From Flavobacterium suaedae (GTDB lineage: Bacteria > Bacteroidota > Bacteroidia > Flavobacteriales > Flavobacteriaceae), in contig NZ_BMJE01000001.1 of the NCBI RefSeq assembly GCF_014642915.1, positions 492,140 to 556,139 of the forward strand: a stretch of DNA of 64,000 bases, read 5' to 3'. Made by a program: the position numbers and the translations under genes. Positions 1-9,180 of the stretch are shown in pieces (within the stretch, counting starts at the first letter, position 1; each line of letters begins with the position of its first letter). The notes under the pieces were generated by a model that ran no database searches, was not told the DNA's origin, and saw only the letters and a list, made by a program, of their open reading frames with translations.

Positions 1-1
1 A

Positions 2-853
2 CTGTTAAAGGCGCGCTGTACTGTATGCGAAACAGAGATACTGAACTGGCAAGACGATATTTTACAAGGCACACTACACCCTGTTACACAAAAACAGCTA
101 CGCCCGCATATAGTATGGTTTGGTGAGGCGGTACCCGCTATTGAAAAAGCCATGAAAATAGTAGAACAAGCTGATTATATGATAGTAATAGGCACCAGTA
201 TGCAGGTATACCCTGCAGCAGGGCTTGTAGACTATGCTAAACCCGATACCCCTATTTATTACATAGACCCGAAACCGGCACAAATCCCGCACTTACCAAA
301 CCCATTAGAGGTATTTCCGTTAACGGCTAGTGAGGGGATAGAGGTAGTAAAAGGAAAACTGATGTCGTTTACTGCTTTTTTCCCTCTGATAAAGAATAAC
401 TTAAAAGATAAACTTGAACTTGATAAAGACTATCTTTTTGGTTACACCTACTTCGATGGTTTAACTCATAGATTGCTCAATATTGACCTTTTTGTAAATC
501 TCTTATATGAATATGAGATAAAAATGAGCTTTCGTAATGAAGATAATAAGGAGAAAACTCATATTTCTTCCGGAAACTTTCCTGAGCATCTAAAAAGTAT
601 GCTTGACAATATTTTAAACAATCAGAGTTTTCAAACAAAAGAAGAATACAACGGAGATTTTTGCGCTACTGATTTATCTCTTGAAAACTATTATTTTAAT
701 ATAAATGGCAGAAAAGCAAGTTCTTTCATATATGGTTTAATAACTAATCAAAAAGAGTATTTTACAAGTGAAAACGAGCAGACTTTATTTGAATTCCACA
801 CCTCAATAAAAGACTGGACTAAAAAGATTTTTGAAGAATTGACAAATACATAA
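2..853 (+). CDS. Sirtuin (NAD-dependent deacylase), 5'-truncated by the window, with an unrelated C-terminal extension
   Basis: The reading frame is open from base 2, so the start and the NAD-binding N-terminus lie outside the window. The visible sirtuin part has one zinc-type Cys pair (RCTVC, near base 16), the LRPHIVWFGE block (near bases 98-127), and the IGTSMQVYPAAGL and IDPKP segments of the Rossmann fold. These match class III (CobB-type) protein lysine deacylases. A second CxxC is not visible, which some class III members also lack. Sirtuins of this type normally end near the KGKLMS segment (about base 367). Here the frame continues for about 160 residues into an AT-rich, aromatic- and acidic-rich stretch with no sirtuin similarity. 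An in-frame ATG at 362 could be the start of a once-separate gene. The 3' end overlaps the next gene by one base (ATAATGA type junction). The sirtuin call is firm; the function of the tail is unknown. Confidence 0.8.
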   Translation: MLKARCTVCETEILNWQDDILQGTLHPVTQKQLRPHIVWFGEAVPAIEKAMKIVEQADYMIVIGTSMQVYPAAGLVDYAKPDTPIYYIDPKPAQIPHLPNPLEVFPLTASEGIEVVKGKLMSFTAFFPLIKNNLKDKLELDKDYLFGYTYFDGLTHRLLNIDLFVNLLYEYEIKMSFRNEDNKEKTHISSGNFPEHLKSMLDNILNNQSFQTKEEYNGDFCATDLSLENYYFNINGRKASSFIYGLITNQKEYFTSENEQTLFEFHTSIKDWTKKIFEELTNT

Positions 854-1175
854 TGAACTCAATAAAAGATATATGGATAGAAAGCGAAGTTAAAGGGTCA
901 ATTATTGAAGGTGAATTATATACTAATGACAATACTGATGTTATAGTTACTTTTGATAATGATAAAAAATACATTGCTACATTTTTCACTTATCAAAACA
1001 TCCAACACCTCAGATTAAAAAATCAAAAAACAGGAGAATGCGATTCAGGTTATTATTTTTGGCTTCTGATATGATAATTATAGAAAGAACAGATAGAAAA
1101 TCAATTATATCAACAATTGAATATCTAATAGATAATGATGAATTTTATTCTGTTTTTAATGAAATCAGCACTTAA
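853..1175 (+). pseudogene. Small hypothetical protein gene interrupted by a single-base frameshift
   Basis: From the ATG at 853 the frame encodes 73 residues and stops at 1072-1074. Adding one G at the GG of bases 1061-1062 restores a frame running on to the stop at 1173-1175. The restored product is about 107 residues. Around the junction it reads SGYYFWASDMIIIERTD, continuous in composition with the upstream part. The segments NTDVIVTF, ATFFTYQNI and GYYFWASDMI resemble a family of small Bacteroidota/Firmicutes proteins of the kind found with polymorphic-toxin immunity genes; that family recall is from memory and unverified. It starts one base inside the end of the sirtuin fusion gene, so the two are translationally linked. 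Real decay and sequencing error cannot be told apart here. Confidence 0.6.
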
Positions 1176-1789
1176 TCACAGTCCACAAACAAAGAATCCG
1201 CTAAAGGAGCTAAGCCTATTTCTGCTCTGGCGCTGTTGGTTTCTTCTCGCATATCTTTACATGGCATTCCAAACTGAGAACCATATAGTACCCTGTGGTT
1301 ATTATCCTTTTTTACCCAATAATACTTATCTAAAATAGTAGCATACATTTCCGCTTTTAAATTTCCTTTTTTAACCTCATTTAAAAACACATTAAAATAC
1401 GTTTTATCATTTACCAGCATATGTGGGGTATGTAGTAATACCGCAACAGCAGCAGCTTCTACACATTCATGGCTATAGTTCTTTTCACCTAAAAGCTTTT
1501 TAGTCGGGAATCCGTTATCTTTTACAAAAGCAACCAGCTTTTTAAAGTTAATAGAATCTATTTTTTGAACGTAAGCCCAGTCTATTTTGCCACCATATAA
1601 ATAAGGGTCTCTTAACCCCTGGTCGCTACCATATAGTTTGCAAAGCTCAAAAGCAAGGCTATCCTGTAGCTTTGTGTTTACAGTTTTTATACTCTTGCCG
1701 TCGGTAGTTATATTTTCCGCCTTAATAGTTATACAACTGTATACTAAAAAGATAAGCATTGAAGCTAATAGCAAAGGCAGTTTTTTCAT
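1172..1789 (-). CDS. Putative lipoprotein, DUF6624-like
   Basis: A 205-residue protein with a hydrophobic N-terminal signal ending in a lipobox-like VYSC (residues 16-19), so it is probably lipid-anchored. The C-terminal half has the features I associate with DUF6624: a conserved Arg after an acidic Gln-rich stretch (DQGLRDPY), the YGSQFG segment near residue 165 and a terminal SARAEIGLAPLADS block. The function of that family is unknown. It is convergent with the frameshifted gene to its left and overlaps its restored end by four bases. No clear promoter element was found upstream, only a weak TAACTTGC. Family assignment is moderate; secretion is likely. Confidence 0.6.
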   Translation of the reverse strand: MKKLPLLLASMLIFLVYSCITIKAENITTDGKSIKTVNTKLQDSLAFELCKLYGSDQGLRDPYLYGGKIDWAYVQKIDSINFKKLVAFVKDNGFPTKKLLGEKNYSHECVEAAAVAVLLHTPHMLVNDKTYFNVFLNEVKKGNLKAEMYATILDKYYWVKKDNNHRVLYGSQFGMPCKDMREETNSARAEIGLAPLADSLFVDCD

Positions 1790-1899
1790 AGTAATTTATT
1801 ATTTTTTGATGATGGAACGGCAAGTTAGCATTATTTTTTAAACTATTGTAAAGCAGTAATTTTTCTATAGACTTATATTTAATTATTACCTAAAATTGG

Positions 1900-1907
1900 T
1901 AACTTTA
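1900..1907 (+). promoter_or_regulatory. Candidate -7 element for parDE
   Basis: The bases TAACTTTA match TAnnTTTG except at the last position, 16 bases before the parD ATG. The element would sit inside the coding region if translation began at the TTG at 1896, which argues for the ATG at 1923. Confidence 0.4.
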
Positions 1908-1922
1908 CAAAAAATTCAGGTT

Positions 1923-2174
1923 ATGGGGAAAAACACATCAATATCATTAGGCAATCATTTTGAAGGGTTTGTAGAACATGCAATATCAAACGGACGATTT
2001 AAAAATGTAAGTGAGGTAGTAAGGGCGGGGTTACGACTTCTTGAAGAACAAGAAGATAAAGCTGCTATGCTAAAAAAGGCTATTCAGGAAGGAATAAACA
2101 GTGGAAGAGCTGATGATTTCGACCCCAAAAAACACCTTGCATCATTAAAAGCTCAAAAAGCGAAAAATGGCTAA
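1923..2174 (+). CDS. parD: ParD-family ribbon-helix-helix antitoxin
   Basis: An 83-residue protein beginning MGKNTSISLGNHFEGFV, the usual start of the CopG/ParD ribbon-helix-helix DNA-binding fold. The short basic strand (NTSISLG) is followed by two helices containing RFKNVSEVVRAGLRLLEEQE. The C-terminal part (AAMLKKAIQEGINSGRADDF) is the typical ParE-binding tail. The antitoxin neutralises the ParE encoded next and is expected to autorepress the operon. An in-frame TTG 27 bases upstream is rejected because a -7 element covers it. Its end overlaps parE by eight bases, the usual antitoxin-toxin arrangement. Confidence 0.88.
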   Translation: MGKNTSISLGNHFEGFVEHAISNGRFKNVSEVVRAGLRLLEEQEDKAAMLKKAIQEGINSGRADDFDPKKHLASLKAQKAKNG

Positions 2175-2460
2175 ATATCATCTTTCAAAAAAAGCTGTTG
2201 ATGACTTAGCCAATATATGGAGCTATACTTATGATGAATGGTCTGAAAGGCAAGCTGACAAATATTACAAATTACTTATAGACAGTTGTCAAGAAATAGC
2301 AAACAATCCGTTATTAGGTAAATCATATACCGAAATAGCTGATTCTTTATTCGGCTATAAATCAGGAGAACATATTATATTTTACCTGATAATTGACAAA
2401 AAAGAAATAGAAGTAGTAAGAATACTTCACGGCAGAATGGATATAAAACAGAAGTTTTAA
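2167..2460 (+). CDS. parE: ParE/RelE-superfamily toxin
   Basis: A 97-residue ParE-type toxin. Visible features are the N-terminal YHLSKKAVDDLANIWSYT helix, the YYKLLIDSCQEIANNPLLGKSY segment and the strand pattern YKSGEHIIFYLI...IEVVRILHGRMD, all standard for this superfamily. ParE toxins characteristically poison DNA gyrase; the target here is inferred from the family. The ATG lies within the last codons of parD (ATGGCTAA overlap), giving translational coupling. The toxin looks intact, with normal length and conserved C-terminal HGRMD. Confidence 0.88.
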   Translation: MAKYHLSKKAVDDLANIWSYTYDEWSERQADKYYKLLIDSCQEIANNPLLGKSYTEIADSLFGYKSGEHIIFYLIIDKKEIEVVRILHGRMDIKQKF

Positions 2461-2477
2461 TATTGGCTTCAAAAACC

Positions 2478-2485
2478 TATCTTTG
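2478..2485 (+). promoter_or_regulatory. -7 promoter element for purB (TATCTTTG)
   Basis: An exact TAnnTTTG match 26 bases before the purB ATG. It gives purB its own promoter, separate from parDE. No TTG was found at the ideal 19-base distance. Confidence 0.6.
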
Positions 2486-2511
2486 CCGTTTACTGAAACA
2501 CACAACAACAA

Positions 2512-3864
2512 ATGCAAGTTTTAACTGAATTAAATGCCATTTCTCCGATAGACGGAAGATACAGAGGTAAAACACAATCGTTATCAGCTTATTTTTCTGA
2601 AGAAGCACTAATACGCTACCGTGTATTAGTAGAAATCGAATACTTTATTGAACTATGCTCATTACCCCTGCCACAGTTGGAAGGCGTAAGCGAAAGTAAG
2701 TTTGAAGAACTTCGCGATATATACAAAAATTTTACTGCACAGGATGCAGCGGATATAAAAGAAATAGAAAAAACTACTAACCACGATGTTAAAGCGGTTG
2801 AGTATTTTATAAAAAAGAAATTTGATACACTGGGACTTGAAGCGTATAAAGAGTTTATACACTTCGGGCTTACCTCTCAGGACATAAACAACACGGCTAT
2901 ACCGCTTTCTACCAAAGAAGCATTTGAAAACGTATACCTGCCATCGCTTATTAAGGTTATTGCCAAATTAAAAGAGCTATCTGTTGAATGGGCAGATGTA
3001 CCTATGCTGGCACGAACACACGGGCAACCGGCATCGCCTACGCGTTTAGGTAAGGAAATAGCTGTTTTTGTAGAACGTTTAGAAGAGCAAATGCGTTTGT
3101 TATTCAACGTACCTTTTGCTGCTAAATTTGGTGGTGCTACAGGTAACTTTAATGCGCATTTTATTGCCTACCCTAAAAATGACTGGAAACAGTTTGGTAT
3201 CGACTTCGTTGAAGGGAACCTTGGGTTAAAACACTCATTCCCTACTACACAAATAGAACATTACGACCATTTTGCTGCTTTTTGCGATGCTTTAAAACGT
3301 ATCAATAATATTTTTATTGATTTAGACCGCGATATATGGACGTATGTATCTATGGACTACTTTAAGCAAAAAATTAAAGCAGGTGAAATAGGTTCATCGG
3401 CTATGCCACATAAAGTAAATCCTATTGATTTTGAAAACTCAGAAGGGAACTTAGGTATTGCAAATGCACTATTTGAACACCTTGCTGCTAAATTACCAAT
3501 ATCAAGACTGCAACGTGACTTAACAGATAGTACTGTATTACGAAATATAGGTGTACCTGTTGGGCATACATTAATAGCTTTTGAAGCTACTTTAAAAGGG
3601 CTTAACAAACTATTGCTTAACGCAGATAAATTTGCAGAAGACCTAGAAAAGAATTGGGCTGTAGTAGCAGAAGCGATACAAACCATTTTAAGAAGGGAAA
3701 ACTACCCTAACCCGTATGAGGCTTTAAAAGATCTTACACGTACTAATACAGTAATAAATAAAGAAGCTATACATTCCTTTATAAACACACTTAACGTAAG
3801 TGACGATGTAAAGAATGAACTATTACAAATTACACCTTCTAACTATTTAGGTATAAACGTATAG
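2512..3864 (+). CDS. purB: Adenylosuccinate lyase
   Basis: A 450-residue cytoplasmic enzyme of the fumarase/aspartase superfamily. It cleaves SAICAR to AICAR and adenylosuccinate to AMP in purine synthesis. The three superfamily regions are visible: TSQDINNTA near residue 121, the catalytic-His block ARTHGQPASPTRLGKE near residue 165, and the flexible signature loop GSSAMPHKVNP near residue 293 with its catalytic Ser. Length and N-terminus (LNAISPIDGRY) are normal for the PurB group of gammaproteobacteria and Bacteroidota. It is monocistronic: its own -7 element lies upstream and a long hairpin follows. Confidence 0.97.
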   Translation: MQVLTELNAISPIDGRYRGKTQSLSAYFSEEALIRYRVLVEIEYFIELCSLPLPQLEGVSESKFEELRDIYKNFTAQDAADIKEIEKTTNHDVKAVEYFIKKKFDTLGLEAYKEFIHFGLTSQDINNTAIPLSTKEAFENVYLPSLIKVIAKLKELSVEWADVPMLARTHGQPASPTRLGKEIAVFVERLEEQMRLLFNVPFAAKFGGATGNFNAHFIAYPKNDWKQFGIDFVEGNLGLKHSFPTTQIEHYDHFAAFCDALKRINNIFIDLDRDIWTYVSMDYFKQKIKAGEIGSSAMPHKVNPIDFENSEGNLGIANALFEHLAAKLPISRLQRDLTDSTVLRNIGVPVGHTLIAFEATLKGLNKLLLNADKFAEDLEKNWAVVAEAIQTILRRENYPNPYEALKDLTRTNTVINKEAIHSFINTLNVSDDVKNELLQITPSNYLGINV

Positions 3865-3885
3865 TACGTTTATAAAAATAATTTT

Positions 3886-3961
3886 AAAAGAAAACCGATA
3901 TTTTTTAATATACTCGCTATGTTTTAGCAGTATTAATTCAGAGAATATCGGTTTTCTTTTT
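3886..3961 (+). terminator. Long-stem terminator after purB
   Basis: Perfectly complementary 17-base arms (3886-3902 and 3944-3960) enclose a 41-base loop, and the right arm ends in TTTTCTTTTTT. A separate 10-bp palindrome (3852-3861 / 3865-3874) straddles the purB stop codon. Confidence 0.7.
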
Positions 3962-4113
3962 TATTTAAGGTGTATTTATAAAGTTTTTCATCAATTAAAA
4001 ATGGGATTAATTTCAACATTTGTAAAAGATGTTAAAGAAGCGTTATTGCTGGAATATAACACTTACTTTTTTATGAATAAATCCTTAACTTTAATGGCAT
4101 ATAAGTTAGTTAC

Positions 4114-4716
4114 ATGCCAAACAGGATTCTTATAATTTTTGCACATCCGCTATTCGAAAAGTCAAAGGCAAATGCTGCATTGGTAAAGAGTATACCCAAA
4201 TCAAGTAATATTACATTTCACGATTTATATCAGGAATATCCGGAGTTTGATATTGATATGAAACGGGAACAGCAATTACTGTTAATGCACGATATTATTA
4301 TTTGGCATCACCCGATGTATTGGTATAGCTGTCCGCCATTATTAAAACAATGGATTGATATTGTGCTGGAACATGGCTGGGCATACGGAAAAGAAGGCAA
4401 AGCATTAAAAAATAAACTTCTATTACAAGTAATTACTACCGGAGGCAGACGTGAGAACTACAGCCCTACCGGACGTGACCGCTTTACTATAATGCAACTT
4501 TTAGAACCTTTTTACCAAACGGCTCAGGTTTGTAACATGACGTATCTGCCACCTTATGTAGTGCATGGTACACACGTAATGAAAAATCAGGGGTATGATG
4601 AATGTGGTAAAGAATATAGTGTTTTACTGGACTATCTTGAAAACAGAGACCTTAATATCTCTGAACTGAGCAAATACACTTATTTTAATGATTGGTTAAA
4701 AACTAAACTAAGCTAA
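4114..4716 (+). CDS. KefF/KefG-like NAD(P)H quinone oxidoreductase (flavodoxin-like fold)
   Basis: A 200-residue protein of the NQO1/MdaB/KefF family, which bind FMN or FAD on a flavodoxin-like fold. It shows the N-terminal strand and phosphate-binding turn RILIIFAHPLFEKSKAN and the hallmark HHPMYWYSCPPLLKQWIDIVLEHGWAYG (from about residue 65). The ITTGG and GRDRFTIMQLLEPF segments follow. KefF and KefG are ancillary proteins that activate Kef potassium efflux and have quinone reductase activity. The next gene is a KefC-like antiporter starting two bases after this stop, so the two form an operon and very likely act together. No good -7 element was found. Confidence 0.85.
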   Translation: MPNRILIIFAHPLFEKSKANAALVKSIPKSSNITFHDLYQEYPEFDIDMKREQQLLLMHDIIIWHHPMYWYSCPPLLKQWIDIVLEHGWAYGKEGKALKNKLLLQVITTGGRRENYSPTGRDRFTIMQLLEPFYQTAQVCNMTYLPPYVVHGTHVMKNQGYDECGKEYSVLLDYLENRDLNISELSKYTYFNDWLKTKLS

Positions 4717-4718
4717 TT

Positions 4719-6617
4719 ATGCAGGACAGCTTTTTCTTTCAGGCTATAATATACCTTACGGCTGCCGTAATATGTGTACCTATTGCTAAAAAAATAGGAC
4801 TCAGTTCCATACTGGGGTATCTTTTTGCCGGTATTATAATAGGTCCTTATGTTTTAGGGTTAATCGGTCAGGAAGGAGAAGACATTATGCACTTTGCCGA
4901 ATTTGGTGTAGTAATGATGCTTTTCCTTATTGGTTTAGAACTGGACCCCGCTAAGTTCTGGCGTATGCGGAAGTTTATTTTTGGTATGGGGCTTTTACAG
5001 GTCGTCATGACCATAGTAGTGCTGTTTTTAGCCTGTTCGCTTGTGCTGCGGTGGGAATGGAAAACTACTTTAGCTATATCTATGGCACTGACGCTTTCCT
5101 CTACTGCTATTGTCATGCAAACCTTAAAAGAGAAAAACCTCACTAAAACCTCAATGGGGCGTTCCTCTTTTGCTGTGTTGTTATTTCAGGATATTGCAGT
5201 GATTCCTATACTGGCACTATTACCATTTTTGGCAAGCAGCACCATACAAAACGAAAATGTAGGGCAGTCACTCATTACAGAATTATCTCCCTGGCTACAG
5301 GCAGGAATAGTATTCGGTGCTATAGCATTAGTATATTTTGGAGGGCGTTATATTATTGTCCCATTATTACATATAATAGCCAAAACACGGTTACAAGAGC
5401 TATTTACAGCATCAGCACTACTCTTAGTTATGGCAGTTTCCTACATGATGCAACTGGTAGGACTTAGCCCCGCATTAGGTGCATTTATGGCAGGAGTAGT
5501 ATTAGCAAACAGTGAATTTAGGCATGAACTGGAAGGCGACATAGAACCCTTTAAAGGATTGCTCTTAGGACTATTTTTTATAGGTGTAGGAGCGTCTATA
5601 AATTTTAGATTAATATTTGCCGATCCTGCTTTCATTATCATATTCTGTACTATTTTCAACATTATAAAATTCTTTGTATTAGTATTTGTAGGTCGGGTTT
5701 ATAAAAAGAGTTCCGACCAAAATTTACTATTCGCATTTGCATTAAGTCAGGCAGGTGAATTTGGGTTTGTAGTGTTAGGGTTTGCCAATCAACTAAACCT
5801 GATGCCTACTACACTGGCAAACCAAATGATGGCTGTTATTGCTTTAAGTATGATGGGAACTCCTTTCCTTCTATTAATAAATGAACGCTGGATAGCCCCT
5901 AATTTTGGAGTAAAGGAAAAGTCAGGTAACGATTTTGATACTATTGATGAAGATGAAAACAATGACGTGATTATTGCCGGGTTCGGAAACTTTGGTAGTA
6001 CCATTGGTCGACTACTTAAAGCAAACGGAATACCTGCTACAGTATTAGACCTCAACTCCGAACGTGTAGACTCACTACGTAAAATGGGCTTTAAAGTATA
6101 TTATGGTGATGCTAACCGCCTAGAATTATTGAAAGCAGCAGGTTGCGAGAAAGCTAAAATATTTATTGCAGCTATAGATAACCCTAATGTTAACCTTAGC
6201 GTTATAGAAAAAATAAAAAAACATTTTCCTCATCTTAAAATACTGGCACGTGCCAGAAACCGTACAGACTCTTTTGAAATGGTAGATTTAGGGCTGGAAA
6301 ATTTTTACAGAGAAAACCTATACAGTGCGGTACATTTAGGAGTAGATGCTTTAGTAGCTATGGGACACCGTAGGTATACTGCAACAAGGCAAGGACAACG
6401 CTTTATTAAATATGACGAGCAGGCTACTTTTAGGCTGGCACATAAACGCCATGATAAAAAAGCTTTCCTAATTACTTCATTAGAAGAAATTGAAATGCAG
6501 GAACAACTTATAAAAAGTGACTTGTATGCCCAATTGGGAGCTAATGACCACGCTTGGGAAAGTGAAGATATTAAACGTGAACATTTGGAAGCAAATCAAA
6601 AAGATAAAAAGAAATAA
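4719..6617 (+). CDS. KefB/KefC-type K+/H+ antiporter (CPA2 family)
   Basis: A 632-residue inner-membrane protein. The first ~390 residues are about a dozen hydrophobic segments of the sodium/proton exchanger fold, with the CPA2 sequences GYLFAGIIIGP, FLIGLELDP and ALTLSSTAIVMQTL. A cytoplasmic RCK N domain follows from about residue 410, with the dinucleotide-binding GFGNFGSTIG and an acidic residue at the end of the second strand (VLDLNSERV). The lysine-rich C-terminus is normal. In gammaproteobacteria the RCK domain senses glutathione adducts; whether that ligand applies here is unknown, because Bacteroidota often use other thiols. It is translated in an operon with the KefF-like gene and ends at a bidirectional terminator shared with guaB. 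Confidence 0.9.
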   Translation: MQDSFFFQAIIYLTAAVICVPIAKKIGLSSILGYLFAGIIIGPYVLGLIGQEGEDIMHFAEFGVVMMLFLIGLELDPAKFWRMRKFIFGMGLLQVVMTIVVLFLACSLVLRWEWKTTLAISMALTLSSTAIVMQTLKEKNLTKTSMGRSSFAVLLFQDIAVIPILALLPFLASSTIQNENVGQSLITELSPWLQAGIVFGAIALVYFGGRYIIVPLLHIIAKTRLQELFTASALLLVMAVSYMMQLVGLSPALGAFMAGVVLANSEFRHELEGDIEPFKGLLLGLFFIGVGASINFRLIFADPAFIIIFCTIFNIIKFFVLVFVGRVYKKSSDQNLLFAFALSQAGEFGFVVLGFANQLNLMPTTLANQMMAVIALSMMGTPFLLLINERWIAPNFGVKEKSGNDFDTIDEDENNDVIIAGFGNFGSTIGRLLKANGIPATVLDLNSERVDSLRKMGFKVYYGDANRLELLKAAGCEKAKIFIAAIDNPNVNLSVIEKIKKHFPHLKILARARNRTDSFEMVDLGLENFYRENLYSAVHLGVDALVAMGHRRYTATRQGQRFIKYDEQATFRLAHKRHDKKAFLITSLEEIEMQEQLIKSDLYAQLGANDHAWESEDIKREHLEANQKDKKK

Positions 6618-6646
6618 AAAAGCAAGGTTTAAAACCTTGCTTTTTT
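6616..6646. terminator. Bidirectional terminator between kefC-like gene and guaB
   Basis: Complementary 15-base arms (AAAAAAGCAAGGTTT and its complement) are separated by one base, so the real loop is a few bases larger. A-run and T-run flanks serve both converging genes. Confidence 0.85.
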
Positions 6647-6665
6647 ATTATATATCCTAATTGTA

Positions 6666-8192
<1,527 letters not shown>

Positions 8193-8217
8193 TTAAAGTA
8201 GTATTATTTATAAAAAA

Positions 8218-9081
8218 TTAATGATACTCATTAAATATTTTGGTAGCCTCATTATAGGCACTTTCAAAACTTAGTGAATTTAAGTTTGTGGTAACTTTTT
8301 CAGCAGTAAAATAGGATAACATTTTTTCTGTAGGCATATTTCCTGTCAGGTCATCTTTTGCCATTGGGCAGCCGCCAAAGCCTTGTATTGCACCATCAAA
8401 ACGAATACACCCTGCTTTATAAGCAGCATCTACTTTTTCATGCCATTTGTCAGGCGTTATATGTAAATGCGCACCAAATTCTATTTCAGGATATTTGGTT
8501 ATCAGGTTCGAGAACAAGTAATCAATAACGTCAGGTGTTGAACTCCCTACAGTATCCGATAACGATAATATAGTTACCCCCATATTGGCAAGTTTCTCTG
8601 TCCACTCCCCCACTATTTCTACATTCCAAGGGTCACCATACGGATTACCAAAACCCATAGACAGGTATGCTACTACTTCCTTATTGGATTTATCAGCCAT
8701 ATTTAATATTTCCTGTAACGTCACAATAGATTCCGCTATGGTTTTATGTGTGTTACGCATCTGGAAGTTTTCGGATATAGAGAAAGGATAACCTAAATAT
8801 TGTATTTCAGGATGCTGAGCAGCAGCTTCTGCACCACGGGTATTGGCAATAATAGCCAGTAATTTACTTCGTGTTGAAGATAGGTCTAATTGTGCCAGTA
8901 CCTCAGCGGTATCTTGCATTTGTGGTATTGCCTTTGGCGAAACAAAACTACCAAAATCAATAGTATCAAAACCAACACGCAAAAGCGATTGTATATAAGC
9001 TACTTTTTTTTCTGTAGGAATAAACGTTTTTATACCCTGCATTGCATCGCGTGGGCATTCAATGATTTTTACCTGCTCCAT
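8218..9081 (-). CDS. Hydroxymethylglutaryl-CoA lyase
   Basis: A 287-residue DRE-TIM metallolyase that splits HMG-CoA into acetoacetate and acetyl-CoA, the last step of leucine breakdown. The catalytic arginine and metal-binding start is IIECPRDAMQG (residues 6-16). The HMG-CoA lyase signature with its active-site Cys appears as FGGCPMAKDDLTGN near residue 235, and the metal-binding HLH motif as GAHLHITPD near residue 200. The signature Cys separates it from citramalate and isopropylmalate synthases, which lack it. It lies 76 bases downstream of the guaB promoter and is read away from pyrD. A Leu/Val-type dehydrogenase is encoded 6 kb away. Confidence 0.87.
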   Translation of the reverse strand: MEQVKIIECPRDAMQGIKTFIPTEKKVAYIQSLLRVGFDTIDFGSFVSPKAIPQMQDTAEVLAQLDLSSTRSKLLAIIANTRGAEAAAQHPEIQYLGYPFSISENFQMRNTHKTIAESIVTLQEILNMADKSNKEVVAYLSMGFGNPYGDPWNVEIVGEWTEKLANMGVTILSLSDTVGSSTPDVIDYLFSNLITKYPEIEFGAHLHITPDKWHEKVDAAYKAGCIRFDGAIQGFGGCPMAKDDLTGNMPTEKMLSYFTAEKVTTNLNSLSFESAYNEATKIFNEYH

Positions 9082-9088
9082 AGAAAGC

Positions 9089-9096
9089 CAAAGATA
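9089..9096 (-). promoter_or_regulatory. -7 promoter element for HMG-CoA lyase (TATCTTTG, minus strand)
   Basis: An exact TAnnTTTG match ending only eight bases before the ATG, so the mRNA would be leaderless or nearly so. Confidence 0.55.
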
Positions 9097-9180
9097 TAAA
9101 ATTTACCGTTTACGAAATCGTTTTATTTCTACAGAATATGCAATAAATACTATAAAAACAAAGGTTGATTTACAGGTTTC

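Noticed and set aside
4001..4135. A 44-residue plus-strand ORF (MGLISTFVKDVKEALLLEYN...) before the KefF-like gene
   Set aside because: It overlaps the next start by 22 bases in another frame, has no promoter element directly before it and shows no recognisable family pattern. It is probably a chance frame.
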